NCBI RefSeq assembly: GCF_016624945.1
Contig: NZ_JACVUI010000003.1
Span: forward strand, 434,001-498,000
Source: Acinetobacter sp. S54
GTDB lineage: Bacteria > Pseudomonadota > Gammaproteobacteria > Pseudomonadales > Moraxellaceae
DNA: 64,000 nt
Direction: 5' to 3'
The notes under the pieces were generated by a model. The model had not been told where the DNA came from and did no database searches. It saw only the letters and a list, made by a program, of their open reading frames with translations. A program made the translations under genes and the position numbers. Of this stretch, positions 27,042 to 35,830 are shown piece after piece. Each line of letters begins with the position of its first letter. Within the stretch, counting starts at the first letter, position 1.

Positions 27042-27893
27042 ATGATTCACAATCTGTCATTTACGCAATCTGAACACTCACGCGCTGAGGCCATGGCTTT
27101 TATTAAAAATGCCATTTCTACGGATTTGTGGACATTTAATACAGAACTGGTTAGGCGTCTGAAAGTGGACATAGATGATCATGCTTTATTTGAACATCCG
27201 ATTTTAAGCGATCTAAAAAGTCAAAAAATAAATTTTGAGCAATTAAAGATTATACATATCAATTACTTGAATTGTATTGTAAAAATTTTTACTGATGCAT
27301 TAAGTATGCTGATCTTTCAAGCTCAACAGTTAGAAAGCAATACGAATATTCATCTTCATAATCGAATTTTATCAAAGATCTATGCACGTTATTTACTTTC
27401 ACTCAATTTATTGGATGAGTTAGGTTTTGATACTGCTGATCTTCAGCAAAGTTCACCAGCAAAATCGCATCTTGCGTATTATCTAAAAATACTGGAAACC
27501 TTTGGAGTAGATCCTCTTTCACAAAACAGCATTGAACCTGAAGCTCTAGAGCTACAAAATTTTATTCGTGGGCACTATGATAGTTACATAGCATTATTGC
27601 TTATTTTGTCAATTACTGAAAAACAAGTTATCGTCTTTAGCGAAGCGTTGCATCTAAATTTGAAAAAATTTGGTGATATTTTTGATCAAGGTTATTACGC
27701 GTGTCATGGTTTAGCCAATGATGAGGATAATTTAGCCAATGATGATAATCATGCCAATGATCTCTGGATGCTTTGCATTCAGGCTATTAGCCCTGAAAGT
27801 GAAACTATTTTACGTGAAACCACACAAAATTATTTATCACTCTGGCAGGATTTCTGGACAAAAATGTATCAGATAACCTTAAACTCGATATAG
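27042..27893 (+). CDS. Haem-oxygenase-fold / iron-containing redox enzyme family protein (probable)
   Basis: About 283 aa, largely helical. The start is uncertain: GTG 27027 or ATG 27042. FEHPILSDLKSQKINFEQLKIIHINYLNCIVKIF resembles the opening helices of TenA/PqqC/CADD-like haem-oxygenase-fold proteins. Candidate metal ligands are Glu in VFSEALHL, His in YYACHG, and Asp/His in NDDNHANDLW, as in haem-oxygenase-like di-iron oxidases. A 21-nt near-tandem repeat inserts an extra LANDEDN before LANDDNH within this ligand region. It is divergent from a TetR gene. The function is unknown; non-haem di-iron chemistry is inference. Confidence 0.6.
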   Translation: MIHNLSFTQSEHSRAEAMAFIKNAISTDLWTFNTELVRRLKVDIDDHALFEHPILSDLKSQKINFEQLKIIHINYLNCIVKIFTDALSMLIFQAQQLESNTNIHLHNRILSKIYARYLLSLNLLDELGFDTADLQQSSPAKSHLAYYLKILETFGVDPLSQNSIEPEALELQNFIRGHYDSYIALLLILSITEKQVIVFSEALHLNLKKFGDIFDQGYYACHGLANDEDNLANDDNHANDLWMLCIQAISPESETILRETTQNYLSLWQDFWTKMYQITLNSI

Positions 27894-27917
27894 ATATAAA
27901 TCGGGAAAGGGGTTTTA

Positions 27918-28616
27918 TTAAGGAATTTTTTCAGCACATATAGAGCTATGCCAAGTTAAATCTGGCCCCCATGTTCGAAAGCCCTTGGTATCAATATGGA
28001 TTTGTCCAGTACTGTATACGCCTAAACCCATATTATATTTTTGTCCTTCGGTTTGCCAAAATTTACATAATTTAAGCTTACTGTTGGTTATTTCAAGAGC
28101 CTCATTCGTATCAGGATTTTCTGAGCCTATCCGAAAATCAATTGCTGCATTTTGCATATGACTGGACGTTTTTGCTCCATTCACGCAGCTATTTAAAACT
28201 GGTGAGCGATAACTTGAGGTTAATTCAAAATTTTGCAAGACGTCACTTTTGATTAAAGTCGATAATAAGTTGAGCGTAGGAACAATATTTGCCCAAACGC
28301 TTTGTTCTGGCACGTCATATTGCTCATAATTGCAGTCTTGCCAGCCACGCGCTGAACGTAAGAATTCAAAATCAGGAACAACCAATTGTACGCCTTGCTG
28401 TTGTAAAAAGTTTTTATAGTTTTTGACTCTTTCAGCATTGTGTGGGTGTGCAATCCAGACAAAATAAGAAACGGGCGTTCTTTTATGAGTTTTTTGAGCT
28501 TCTGCTGGAATAGGCAATGGTTTTTTAGGAGATGAAAGTTGTGGAGACTGCTGGGTACAAGCTGTCAATCCAAGTATTAAAACACTAAGCCAAGATAGAT
28601 ATTTAGCAAGAATCAT
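27918..28616 (-). CDS. Peptidase M15A-like lipoprotein (D-Ala-D-Ala carboxypeptidase fold)
   Basis: 232 aa. Signal peptide with lipobox LTAC (Cys about residue 20) after a hydrophobic stretch, then a Pro/Ser/Lys linker. The M15 zinc-peptidase motifs are in the second half: SSYRSPVLN, then SSHMQNAAIDFRI (His and Asp ligands) and GQIHIDTKGFRTWG (third ligand His). These enzymes trim peptidoglycan peptides. The lipobox places it on the periplasmic side of a membrane. It converges with the haem-oxygenase-fold gene and has no clear operon partner. Confidence 0.85.
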   Translation of the reverse strand: MILAKYLSWLSVLILGLTACTQQSPQLSSPKKPLPIPAEAQKTHKRTPVSYFVWIAHPHNAERVKNYKNFLQQQGVQLVVPDFEFLRSARGWQDCNYEQYDVPEQSVWANIVPTLNLLSTLIKSDVLQNFELTSSYRSPVLNSCVNGAKTSSHMQNAAIDFRIGSENPDTNEALEITNSKLKLCKFWQTEGQKYNMGLGVYSTGQIHIDTKGFRTWGPDLTWHSSICAEKIP

Positions 28617-28750
28617 GGATACATCTTAAATTTTAATTAATGTTATAATATAACATTAATTGATTTGATGAAAGGTATAAAAATGATATTCATCATGCGA
28701 GCAATTTATAAAGATATCAGGGTAGTACATTGCACTTCCCTGATTAACAA

Positions 28751-29749
28751 TTAGTTTAATTCAAGTACAATTTTACCAATATGATCACTTTGCTCCATCA
28801 ATGCATGGGCTTTAGCAACATCTTCAAATGCAAATTGTTTATGGATGATAGGCAAACTTTTACCTTGTTCTAATAAAGGCCAGACATTTTGTTTTAACGA
28901 TTGAGTAATTTCAGCTTTTTCCTGATCAGTTCGGGCGCGCATGGTTGAACCTGTAACCTTTGCGCGTTTTAAAATAAGTTGTTGTAAATCAAATTCTTTT
29001 GCTATACGACCGCCCATAAACCCAAGAATAACTAAACGTCCATCTCGTTTTAGTAAATTCATATTTTGAGTAAAGTATTTTGCACCAACAATATCTAAAA
29101 TGACATCGACACCTTTTTGATTGGTTTTTTCTCGAATAACGCTTTCAAAATCATCTTTTTTATAATTGATTGCGGTGGTCATGCCTTGGAGTTGGTTGAC
29201 TTTATCATCATTACCAACCGTACAAAAAGTTGGAATGCCCAATGCGTGACAGAGCGATAAAGCTGTCGTTCCTATACCGCTTGCTCCGCCATGAATCAAT
29301 GCAGTTTCACCTGTTTTTAGCTGACCAATGTCAAATAAATTTGCCCAAACCGTATAATATGTTTCAGGTATAGCTGCTGCCTGAACAAAGTTCAGATTTT
29401 CTGGGATAGCAAGTGTTTGGCTTGCAGGGACTACACAGTATTCTGCATACCCACCACCATTGGTGAGGGCACAAACTCTATCGCCAATTTTAAAATTCTG
29501 AACATCCTTACCGATTGCTACGACAATACCCGCAACTTCAAGTCCCGGAATAGGGGTAACACCTTTGGGCATAGGATATAAACCTTTACGTTGCAATACG
29601 TCAGGTCTATTAATGCCAGCAGCTTTAACCTGAATTAAGATTTCTCTGGATTCGGGTTGAGGAATTTCTGCTTCAGCAATTTTTAAAACCTCTGGTTCGC
29701 CTGATTCTGTAATTTCAATATGTCGCATGCGATTAGGCAATGTGGTCAT
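28751..29749 (-). CDS. NAD(P)H:quinone oxidoreductase, zinc-free MDR family (PIG3/QorA-like)
   Basis: 332 aa medium-chain dehydrogenase/reductase without the zinc-binding cysteine set. Features: AAGINRPDVLQRKGLYP (quinone reductase/PIG3 signature), GLEVAGIVVAIG, and the cofactor loop LIHGGASGIGTTA; FMGGRIAKEFDLQQLILKRAKVTGSTMR is typical of the PIG3 branch. It probably reduces quinones or activated alkenes with NADPH. It is a single gene with about 310 bp upstream shared with the iron-regulated MFS gene. Confidence 0.9.
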   Translation of the reverse strand: MTTLPNRMRHIEITESGEPEVLKIAEAEIPQPESREILIQVKAAGINRPDVLQRKGLYPMPKGVTPIPGLEVAGIVVAIGKDVQNFKIGDRVCALTNGGGYAEYCVVPASQTLAIPENLNFVQAAAIPETYYTVWANLFDIGQLKTGETALIHGGASGIGTTALSLCHALGIPTFCTVGNDDKVNQLQGMTTAINYKKDDFESVIREKTNQKGVDVILDIVGAKYFTQNMNLLKRDGRLVILGFMGGRIAKEFDLQQLILKRAKVTGSTMRARTDQEKAEITQSLKQNVWPLLEQGKSLPIIHKQFAFEDVAKAHALMEQSDHIGKIVLELN

Positions 29750-29983
29750 GAAGATTCCTTTACGGTTTAAAAATTGATAAATATTGAATCGTTATAGATT
29801 AAGTATATGATTTAAATGCGTTAAGTAGAGATAAAAAATAATCTAGAGCCTTTAAAATAATATATTAAGGTGTCTATGCGAATGATAAGAGAAGTTTTTG
29901 TTATTGAATTATTGCTGTTCCTGTTTTATTGCAGATCATTTTATTGAGAAAATGGATTTAAAGAAGAAGAGAAAAAGCTTTTA

Positions 29984-30002
29984 AATGATAATAATTATCA
30001 TT
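29984..30002 (+). promoter_or_regulatory. Fur box upstream of the MFS transporter
   Basis: aatgataat, a, attatcatt is a perfect 9-1-9 palindrome that matches the 19-bp Fur consensus core. It ends 58 bp before the MFS start codon, so it should repress that gene when iron is plentiful. The rest of the 310-bp spacer (29750-30060) shows nothing else that I can name. Confidence 0.88.
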
Positions 30003-30060
30003 ACAATTAATTATTGAATAATTTAATGATCAATCACAATTAAAGATAGAGCAGGTAAAA

Positions 30061-31260
30061 ATGAATAATATTAAAGTGTTATTTTTAAGTTATATGTTGC
30101 TACAAATGGCATTTATGATGATTCTTCCTGTGATTGGGCCTGTAATCAGAACGCAAGGTTTACAAGAGTGGCATGCGGGTTTGATTGTTAGCCTTTCAGG
30201 TTTTTTCTGGATGTTAAGTGCAAAATTTTGGGGGCAGCGGAGTGATGAAATAGGCCGTAAGAAAGTTTTATTGCCGCTCACATTGGGATTTTTTATCTTT
30301 TATATGATTTGGGCTGTTTTTATTGGTTACACACTTCAACATCCTCTTAGTATTTTGACCATGTTACTGGTTATGTTGATTTTACGCTGTATTATTGCTT
30401 CGTTTTTCTCAGGTATTAATCCAGTGATGGTAGGCTATATTGCAGATCATTATGAGCCAGCAGAACGTGCTTCAAAGATTGCTATGTTGGGTGCAGCAGC
30501 AGGTATTGCTATTTTTCTTGGACCTTTTATCGGTGGACTACTTTCTAGTTTTGACTTAAGTTTCGCTTTTTATTTTGCCGCTATCCTCCCTTTATTTGCC
30601 CTTATGTTGACTCATTTTAAAGTGCAAGAAAGTGACAAACTTATTTCAAATGTTACTGAAAAAACCAGCTTAAAGATGAGCGATTCGCGAATATGGTTTG
30701 AAGTGTTGGTGATGTTTTTAACTATGAACTGTATTTTTACCTTCAATATGTGTATCGGTTTCTTTAGCAAAGACCACTTACATCTGGCAACGCAGCAACA
30801 AAGTGCAGCTGTTGCAGGCATGACCTTGAGCGCGGTTGGTTTGACTTTAATTATTGTACAAGTGCTGATTTCTAAATTAAAACCCAATCGACATTTATTT
30901 TTATTGGGCATAGGGATGCTATGCATGGCATTGGGCACAATTATGTTCACCCTTACCCATGGATTATTCTTCTTTATTCTCAGTGCTGTGATTATGGGTG
31001 TTGGTGGCGGTTTAATTATGCCTATGGTCAATACGATCACTTCGCTAGCGGTCGACGCGCATGAACAGGGAGCTGCATCAGGCTTAATTTCTGCTGCCCA
31101 AGGAATGTCGATGCTGGTTTCACCCTTCATTGCAACTCTGCTTTATCACTATAAAAATGAACTACCTTACTGGATTGCAGCAGTTTTACTCTTGTTGTCG
31201 CTCATTTTTATCCCTAAACGTATCAATATTCAAACTAAATGGATTGCATCAAATCAATAG
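30061..31260 (+). CDS. MFS transporter, Fur-regulated, probable siderophore-related
   Basis: 399 aa with about 12 membrane spans. The signature loop WGQRSDEIGRKKVL between spans 2 and 3 is the standard MFS motif A. GPFIGGLLSS in span 5 resembles the antiporter motif C of drug/proton antiporters. A near-perfect Fur box lies just upstream, and the next operon is a Fur-boxed RND pump followed by sigma/FecR/TonB-receptor genes. An export role for a siderophore is favoured by motif C, but MFS proteins of the RhtX/FptX kind import ferri-siderophores, and the sequence does not settle this. Confidence 0.85.
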   Translation: MNNIKVLFLSYMLLQMAFMMILPVIGPVIRTQGLQEWHAGLIVSLSGFFWMLSAKFWGQRSDEIGRKKVLLPLTLGFFIFYMIWAVFIGYTLQHPLSILTMLLVMLILRCIIASFFSGINPVMVGYIADHYEPAERASKIAMLGAAAGIAIFLGPFIGGLLSSFDLSFAFYFAAILPLFALMLTHFKVQESDKLISNVTEKTSLKMSDSRIWFEVLVMFLTMNCIFTFNMCIGFFSKDHLHLATQQQSAAVAGMTLSAVGLTLIIVQVLISKLKPNRHLFLLGIGMLCMALGTIMFTLTHGLFFFILSAVIMGVGGGLIMPMVNTITSLAVDAHEQGAASGLISAAQGMSMLVSPFIATLLYHYKNELPYWIAAVLLLLSLIFIPKRINIQTKWIASNQ

Positions 31261-31273
31261 AAATCTCTGATTG

Positions 31274-31323
31274 TTTTCAATAAAAACAAAAGAATTTATC
31301 GGATTCTTAGTTTTTATTGAAAA
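31274..31323. terminator. Long hairpin after the MFS gene
   Basis: ttttcaataaaaac (31274-31287) pairs over 14 bp with gtttttattgaaaa (31310-31323). An inner aagaat/attctt extends it. A-rich sequence follows rather than T, so termination efficiency is uncertain. Confidence 0.5.
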
Positions 31324-31341
31324 AATTAAGCTGTTTTTAAT

Positions 31342-31360
31342 AATAATGAGAATCATTTTT
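31342..31360 (+). promoter_or_regulatory. Fur box upstream of the RND pump operon
   Basis: aataatgagaatcattttt matches the Fur consensus core (ATAATGAGAATCATT) over most of its length. It lies 35 bp upstream of the ECF-type -35 element of the pump operon. Confidence 0.78.
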
Positions 31361-31394
31361 AAAAATAATATACAATTCCTTACAAGAAGATTGA

Positions 31395-31428
31395 TCCTTT
31401 TTCTCTGATTCAAACGTCTTAGTTAATA
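31395..31428 (+). promoter_or_regulatory. Putative ECF-sigma promoter of the RND pump operon
   Basis: TCCT (31395-31398), a 16-bp spacer, then CGTC (31415-31418) within the 17-nt segment aaacgtcttagttaata (31412-31428). The same 17 nt, with TCCT at the same distance, occur upstream of the TonB receptor (41977-42010). CGTC-type -10 elements are typical of iron-starvation/FecI-like sigma factors, so the sigma gene at 40442 is the likely reader. Confidence 0.75.
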
Positions 31429-31520
31429 CAAATGCAATTTTCATCCTATTAAGCATGCTTTAAAGGGGAAGCGGGATGAAAATTATTTGATCAATATTGA
31501 TACCGATTTAAGTGAATGTA

Positions 31521-32729
31521 ATGATAGAACAACCGTTAAATGTTGAAAAAAAATCTCGAACTCTCCCAAAAAATACGAAATGGTTTGTGCTACTCCTTGT
31601 GGTTATATTGGCGATCGCATTGGCAGTTTATTGGTGGAAATCCAGTCAGGTTCCTGTACAAGAATACAGTCAATGGAGCAAGCCAGTTCCAGTCAGAGTG
31701 ATACCTGTACAGCAGACTGACATGCAGCTAGAAATTAAAGCCATAGGCACAGTTGTCCCAACACATTTGGTTAAAGTTCAAAGTCAGGTGTCAGGTGTTC
31801 TACAAAAGATCTATTTTAAGGATGGGCAATATGTAACCAAGGGTCAGCTTTTAGCGCAAATTGATCCAGCGCCATTTCAAGTTGCTTTAGCGCAAGCACA
31901 AGGCACACAACAGCAAAATCTTGCTCAATTACGTAATGCTGAAAGTGAACTTACGCGTTATCAATTACTATTTAAACAAGATTCTATCGCCAGACAACAA
32001 GTTGAACAACAACAAGCCTTGGTCAATCAGCTTAAAGGTCAGATTCAGGCGAATCAGGCGCAAGTTGATGCAGCAAAATTGCAACTCGCCTATACCAGAA
32101 TTTATGCACCAATTGAGGGGCGAGTGGGCTTTAAACAAAAGGATGCGGGAAACTTAATTCAAGCCAATGAAGAAGCAGGATTGGTGAGTATTACGCAGGT
32201 ACATCCGATTTATGTACAATTTTCAGTTGCGGAAAATTATTTGGATACTTTACGCGCAAGTATACAAAAAAACCAACACGTTCAAGTAACTGCTTGGGAT
32301 CGCTCGGAAAAACAACAACTTGCTATTGGTCATGTAGAAGCACTTGATAATCAAATTGATACAAATACAGGCACTTTAAAAATCAAAGCTGTGTTTGAAA
32401 ATCGTAATGATGCCTTATTCCCAAATCAGTTTGTCAATGTGCGCTTAAATGCGCAGACCATTCAAAATGCAGTCAATATTCCAACAGATGCGATTCAAAA
32501 CGGTGCTAAAGGTACATATGTCTATATTATTAATCAGGATAATAAAGCTGAAATCCGTATGCTTAAATTAGGCATTACTTCTAATGGACAGACGGAAATT
32601 TTAGACGGATTAAAAGGCAATGAACGGGTGGTTTTAGAGGGTATAGATCGTCTTTCTGAAGGAAAAGAAGCTCAAATTGTTCAAGATGGAATGATTTCAT
32701 CCAAAACAGCAAAAACAGGACGTGGTTAA
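31521..32729 (+). CDS. RND efflux periplasmic adaptor subunit (MdtA/MuxA-like)
   Basis: About 402 aa from ATG 31521; GTG 31512 in the same frame is an alternative, and neither has a strong ribosome site. One N-terminal membrane anchor (WFVLLLVVILAIALAVYWW), then the lipoyl/beta-barrel adaptor domains: VKVQSQVSGVLQKIYFKDGQYVTKGQLLAQID, a coiled-coil hairpin (about residues 110-175) and IYAPIEGRVGFKQ. It links the RND pumps to the outer-membrane channel. First gene of a four-gene operon (31521-40353), controlled by a Fur box and an ECF-type promoter. It resembles MdtA of MdtABC from memory. Confidence 0.92.
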   Translation: MIEQPLNVEKKSRTLPKNTKWFVLLLVVILAIALAVYWWKSSQVPVQEYSQWSKPVPVRVIPVQQTDMQLEIKAIGTVVPTHLVKVQSQVSGVLQKIYFKDGQYVTKGQLLAQIDPAPFQVALAQAQGTQQQNLAQLRNAESELTRYQLLFKQDSIARQQVEQQQALVNQLKGQIQANQAQVDAAKLQLAYTRIYAPIEGRVGFKQKDAGNLIQANEEAGLVSITQVHPIYVQFSVAENYLDTLRASIQKNQHVQVTAWDRSEKQQLAIGHVEALDNQIDTNTGTLKIKAVFENRNDALFPNQFVNVRLNAQTIQNAVNIPTDAIQNGAKGTYVYIINQDNKAEIRMLKLGITSNGQTEILDGLKGNERVVLEGIDRLSEGKEAQIVQDGMISSKTAKTGRG

Positions 32730-32734
32730 GTCCA

Positions 32735-35700
32735 ATGAATATTTCCCGTTTCTTTATTCTGCGACCTGTTGCCACCACTTTATTGATGCTGGCCCTTTTG
32801 TTTAGCGGCTTGCTTATTTGGCGTTTTTTACCTGTTTCGGCATTACCGCAAGTCGATTATCCTATTATTCAGGTCTATACCTTTCAACCAGGTGCTAATC
32901 CAGATACGGTTCAAAGAACGATTACAGCACCACTCGAACGTGAAATGGGCAAAATTGCTGGACTCAAGCAGATGTCCTCAAACAGTTCTGTCGGTGCGTC
33001 TGTCATTACTTTACAGTTTGAATTGAGTGCTGAGTTAGGTGTAGTTGAACAAGAAGTTCAGTCGGCATTAAGTACGGCAAGTAGTAAATTGCCCAATGAT
33101 CTACCGACGCCACCTGTCTACCGAAAAGTAAACCCGGCCGATGTGCCTGTGATTACTTTAGCAATTAGTTCAGACACACTGCCTCTAACTACTGTTTATG
33201 ACATGGTAGATACCCGAATTGCACAGAAATTGTCGCAGTTGTCAGGGGTAGGCATGGTGAGTCTTGCAGGTGGGCAGCGTCCTGCTATACGTGTTCAAAT
33301 GAACCCAACAGCATTGGCAGCTTATAAAATGAGTGCTGAAGATGTTCGTTCAGCGATTAATTCTGCTAATGCTAACCAGCCTAAAGGCAGTTTTGATGGT
33401 CCATATCGAACTACGATGCTGGATGCAAATGACCAGATTCGATCGATTGCTGACTATGAAAATTTGATTTTGCGCTGGAATAATGGTGCTCCAATCCGCC
33501 TCAAAGATGTTGCTCAGATTCAGGAAGGAAGCGAAGACCGTTATATGGCAGCTTGGGCAGATAGCCAGTCTGCTATTTTAGTGAATGTACAACGCCAGCC
33601 TAATGCCAATGTGATTCAGGTTGCAGATCAAATCAAGAAAATTTTGCCTGAACTGCAAAAGAATCTACCTGAAAATGTGAAAATTCGAGTTTTGACTGAT
33701 CGTACTGAAAGCATTCGTAGTTCAATTCGTGATGTGCAAAAAGAGCTGGTTTTTGCAGTGTGTCTCGTGGTGATGGTGACTTTCCTTTTCTTAAGGAATT
33801 TGTCAGCTACCATCATTCCAAGTATTGCGGTGCCACTCTCAATTATTGGTACTTTTGTATTGATGTATTTCCTGGGTTTTTCTGTAAACAACTTGACACT
33901 GATGGCGCTGACCATTGCTACTGGTTTTGTGGTCGATGATGCGATTGTAATGCTAGAAAATATTACAAGGCATCGGGAAGCAGGTGAGAATTTACTACAA
34001 GCAGCACTCAAAGGTTCTAAAGAAATTGGATTTACCCTTATTTCCTTAACCATCTCCTTAATTGCAGTATTGATTCCATTACTATTTATGGGAGATGTTG
34101 TTGGACGTTTATTTCATGAGTTTGCAGTCACTTTAGCCGCAGCGATTGCACTTTCTTTAGTGGTGTCTTTAACTCTGACGCCAATGATGTGTGCCTATTT
34201 GCTCAAAGAAAATAAACACATTCAAACGAATAGTCGCTGGAGTCTGGATCATATTATTAATCGCTATGCACGCGCTTTAGAATGGGTGTTTAAACATCAG
34301 CGCTTGATGCTTGCGGTTATGCTAAGTACGGTGATTTTGGCTGGAGTTTTGTATTGGGTTATTCCCAAAGGTTTTTTCCCTGTACAGGATAGCGGCGTGA
34401 TTCAAGTGGTCACTGAAGCACCAGATGATATTTCTTTTCAGGCCATGAGTGAACGTCAGCAAAATTTAGCAGCACAGATTTTAAAAGATCCAGCAGTTGC
34501 AAGTTTGTCCTCATTTATTGGTATAGATGCCAATAATCCTAAATTGAGTAATGGACGTATTTTAATTAATTTAAAACCTCATGCTGAACGAGATTCAGCA
34601 CAGCAGGTGATAGATCGCTTACGAAATCAACTTGTACAGGTACATGGGATTCATGGCTGGATGCAACCTGTTCAGGAACTTAGTATTGAAGATAAAATTA
34701 GTCGTACACAATATCAACTTAGTCTGAGCGCGGCGAAAACATTAGATCTGCAACAATGGACCCCCATGTTGGTGGAGGCTTTAAGACAGCAACCTGAATT
34801 TTCAGATGTGACCAGTGAAGATGGTGGGCAAGCCTTACAAGCATATATTGATATAGATCGAGATACAGCAGCACGTTTAGGACTTTCTGTTGAAGACATT
34901 AGTTTGGCATTGCAGAATTTATTTGCACAGCGTCAGATTGCTACTTTATATACGCAATCAAATCAATATCGAATTGTACTTGAACTTAATCCAACGCTCA
35001 CTCAAGGTCTCGATGCTTTAAACCAGACATATATTCACAATGCCAACGGTGAAGCCATACAACTCAGTGCTATCGCAAGTATTGAACAGAAAAGAGTCGC
35101 CAGTGTTTTACAACAACAATCGCAATTTCCTGCAACTACCATTTCTTTTAATTTGGCTCAAGGCGTTTCACTAGGTGCAGCAATACAGGCCATTGATCGG
35201 GTGGAACGGGAGTTAAAATTGCCTGCTGAAATTAATCTTAATTTACAAGGCGCTGCTGCGGCTTTTGAAAATTCACTGCAACATACATTGTGGTTGGTGA
35301 TTGCGGCTATTGTAACGATGTACATTGTACTGGGAATATTGTATGAGAGCTTTATTCACCCCATTACAATTTTGTCCACGCTGCCTTCTGCTGCTATTGG
35401 TGCATTATTAGCGCTCTTTATGGTGAATCAGCCCCTCGATATGATTGCGCTAATCGGGATTATTTTACTGATTGGTTTGGTCAAAAAAAATGGCATCATG
35501 ATGGTGGATTTTGCATTGGCAGCACAACGTAATGAAGGTTTAACTCCTGAACAAGCGATTTATCAGGCTGCCTTAATGCGTTTTAGACCTATTCTGATGA
35601 CCACGCTGGCAGCTCTTGTCGGTGCAATTCCTTTAATGCTGGCCTCTGGTTCAGGTGCTGAATTACGTCAACCGTTAGGAATAGTTATGGTTGGGGGGCT

Positions 35701-35830
35701 AATCCTGAGTCAAGTCCTCACTTTATTTACCACACCTGTCGTTTATCTATTCTTTGATCGATTACAACGACTGTATTCGCAGCAGAAAAAAACGATTGAA
35801 CCGATTGATAAGTCGGGAGCAATCCATTGA
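32735..35830 (+). CDS. RND efflux pump subunit, MdtB/MuxB-like
   Basis: 1031 aa inner-membrane proton-driven exporter with 12 spans and two large periplasmic loops. SRFFILRPVATTLLMLALLFSGLLIWR at the N-terminus and LKQMSSNSSVGASVITLQFEL match MdtB closely. The proton-relay region in span 4 is ATGFVVDDAIVMLENITRH. It starts 5 bp after the adaptor stop. MdtB works with MdtC as a heteromultimer, and the second RND gene follows directly. Known MdtABC substrates include bile salts and, in E. coli, enterobactin export has been attributed to it. Confidence 0.94.
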   Translation: MNISRFFILRPVATTLLMLALLFSGLLIWRFLPVSALPQVDYPIIQVYTFQPGANPDTVQRTITAPLEREMGKIAGLKQMSSNSSVGASVITLQFELSAELGVVEQEVQSALSTASSKLPNDLPTPPVYRKVNPADVPVITLAISSDTLPLTTVYDMVDTRIAQKLSQLSGVGMVSLAGGQRPAIRVQMNPTALAAYKMSAEDVRSAINSANANQPKGSFDGPYRTTMLDANDQIRSIADYENLILRWNNGAPIRLKDVAQIQEGSEDRYMAAWADSQSAILVNVQRQPNANVIQVADQIKKILPELQKNLPENVKIRVLTDRTESIRSSIRDVQKELVFAVCLVVMVTFLFLRNLSATIIPSIAVPLSIIGTFVLMYFLGFSVNNLTLMALTIATGFVVDDAIVMLENITRHREAGENLLQAALKGSKEIGFTLISLTISLIAVLIPLLFMGDVVGRLFHEFAVTLAAAIALSLVVSLTLTPMMCAYLLKENKHIQTNSRWSLDHIINRYARALEWVFKHQRLMLAVMLSTVILAGVLYWVIPKGFFPVQDSGVIQVVTEAPDDISFQAMSERQQNLAAQILKDPAVASLSSFIGIDANNPKLSNGRILINLKPHAERDSAQQVIDRLRNQLVQVHGIHGWMQPVQELSIEDKISRTQYQLSLSAAKTLDLQQWTPMLVEALRQQPEFSDVTSEDGGQALQAYIDIDRDTAARLGLSVEDISLALQNLFAQRQIATLYTQSNQYRIVLELNPTLTQGLDALNQTYIHNANGEAIQLSAIASIEQKRVASVLQQQSQFPATTISFNLAQGVSLGAAIQAIDRVERELKLPAEINLNLQGAAAAFENSLQHTLWLVIAAIVTMYIVLGILYESFIHPITILSTLPSAAIGALLALFMVNQPLDMIALIGIILLIGLVKKNGIMMVDFALAAQRNEGLTPEQAIYQAALMRFRPILMTTLAALVGAIPLMLASGSGAELRQPLGIVMVGGLILSQVLTLFTTPVVYLFFDRLQRLYSQQKKTIEPIDKSGAIH

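Noticed and set aside
30612..31130. 172-codon minus-strand frame inside the MFS gene
   Set aside because: It lies opposite strongly supported membrane spans and has no start context.
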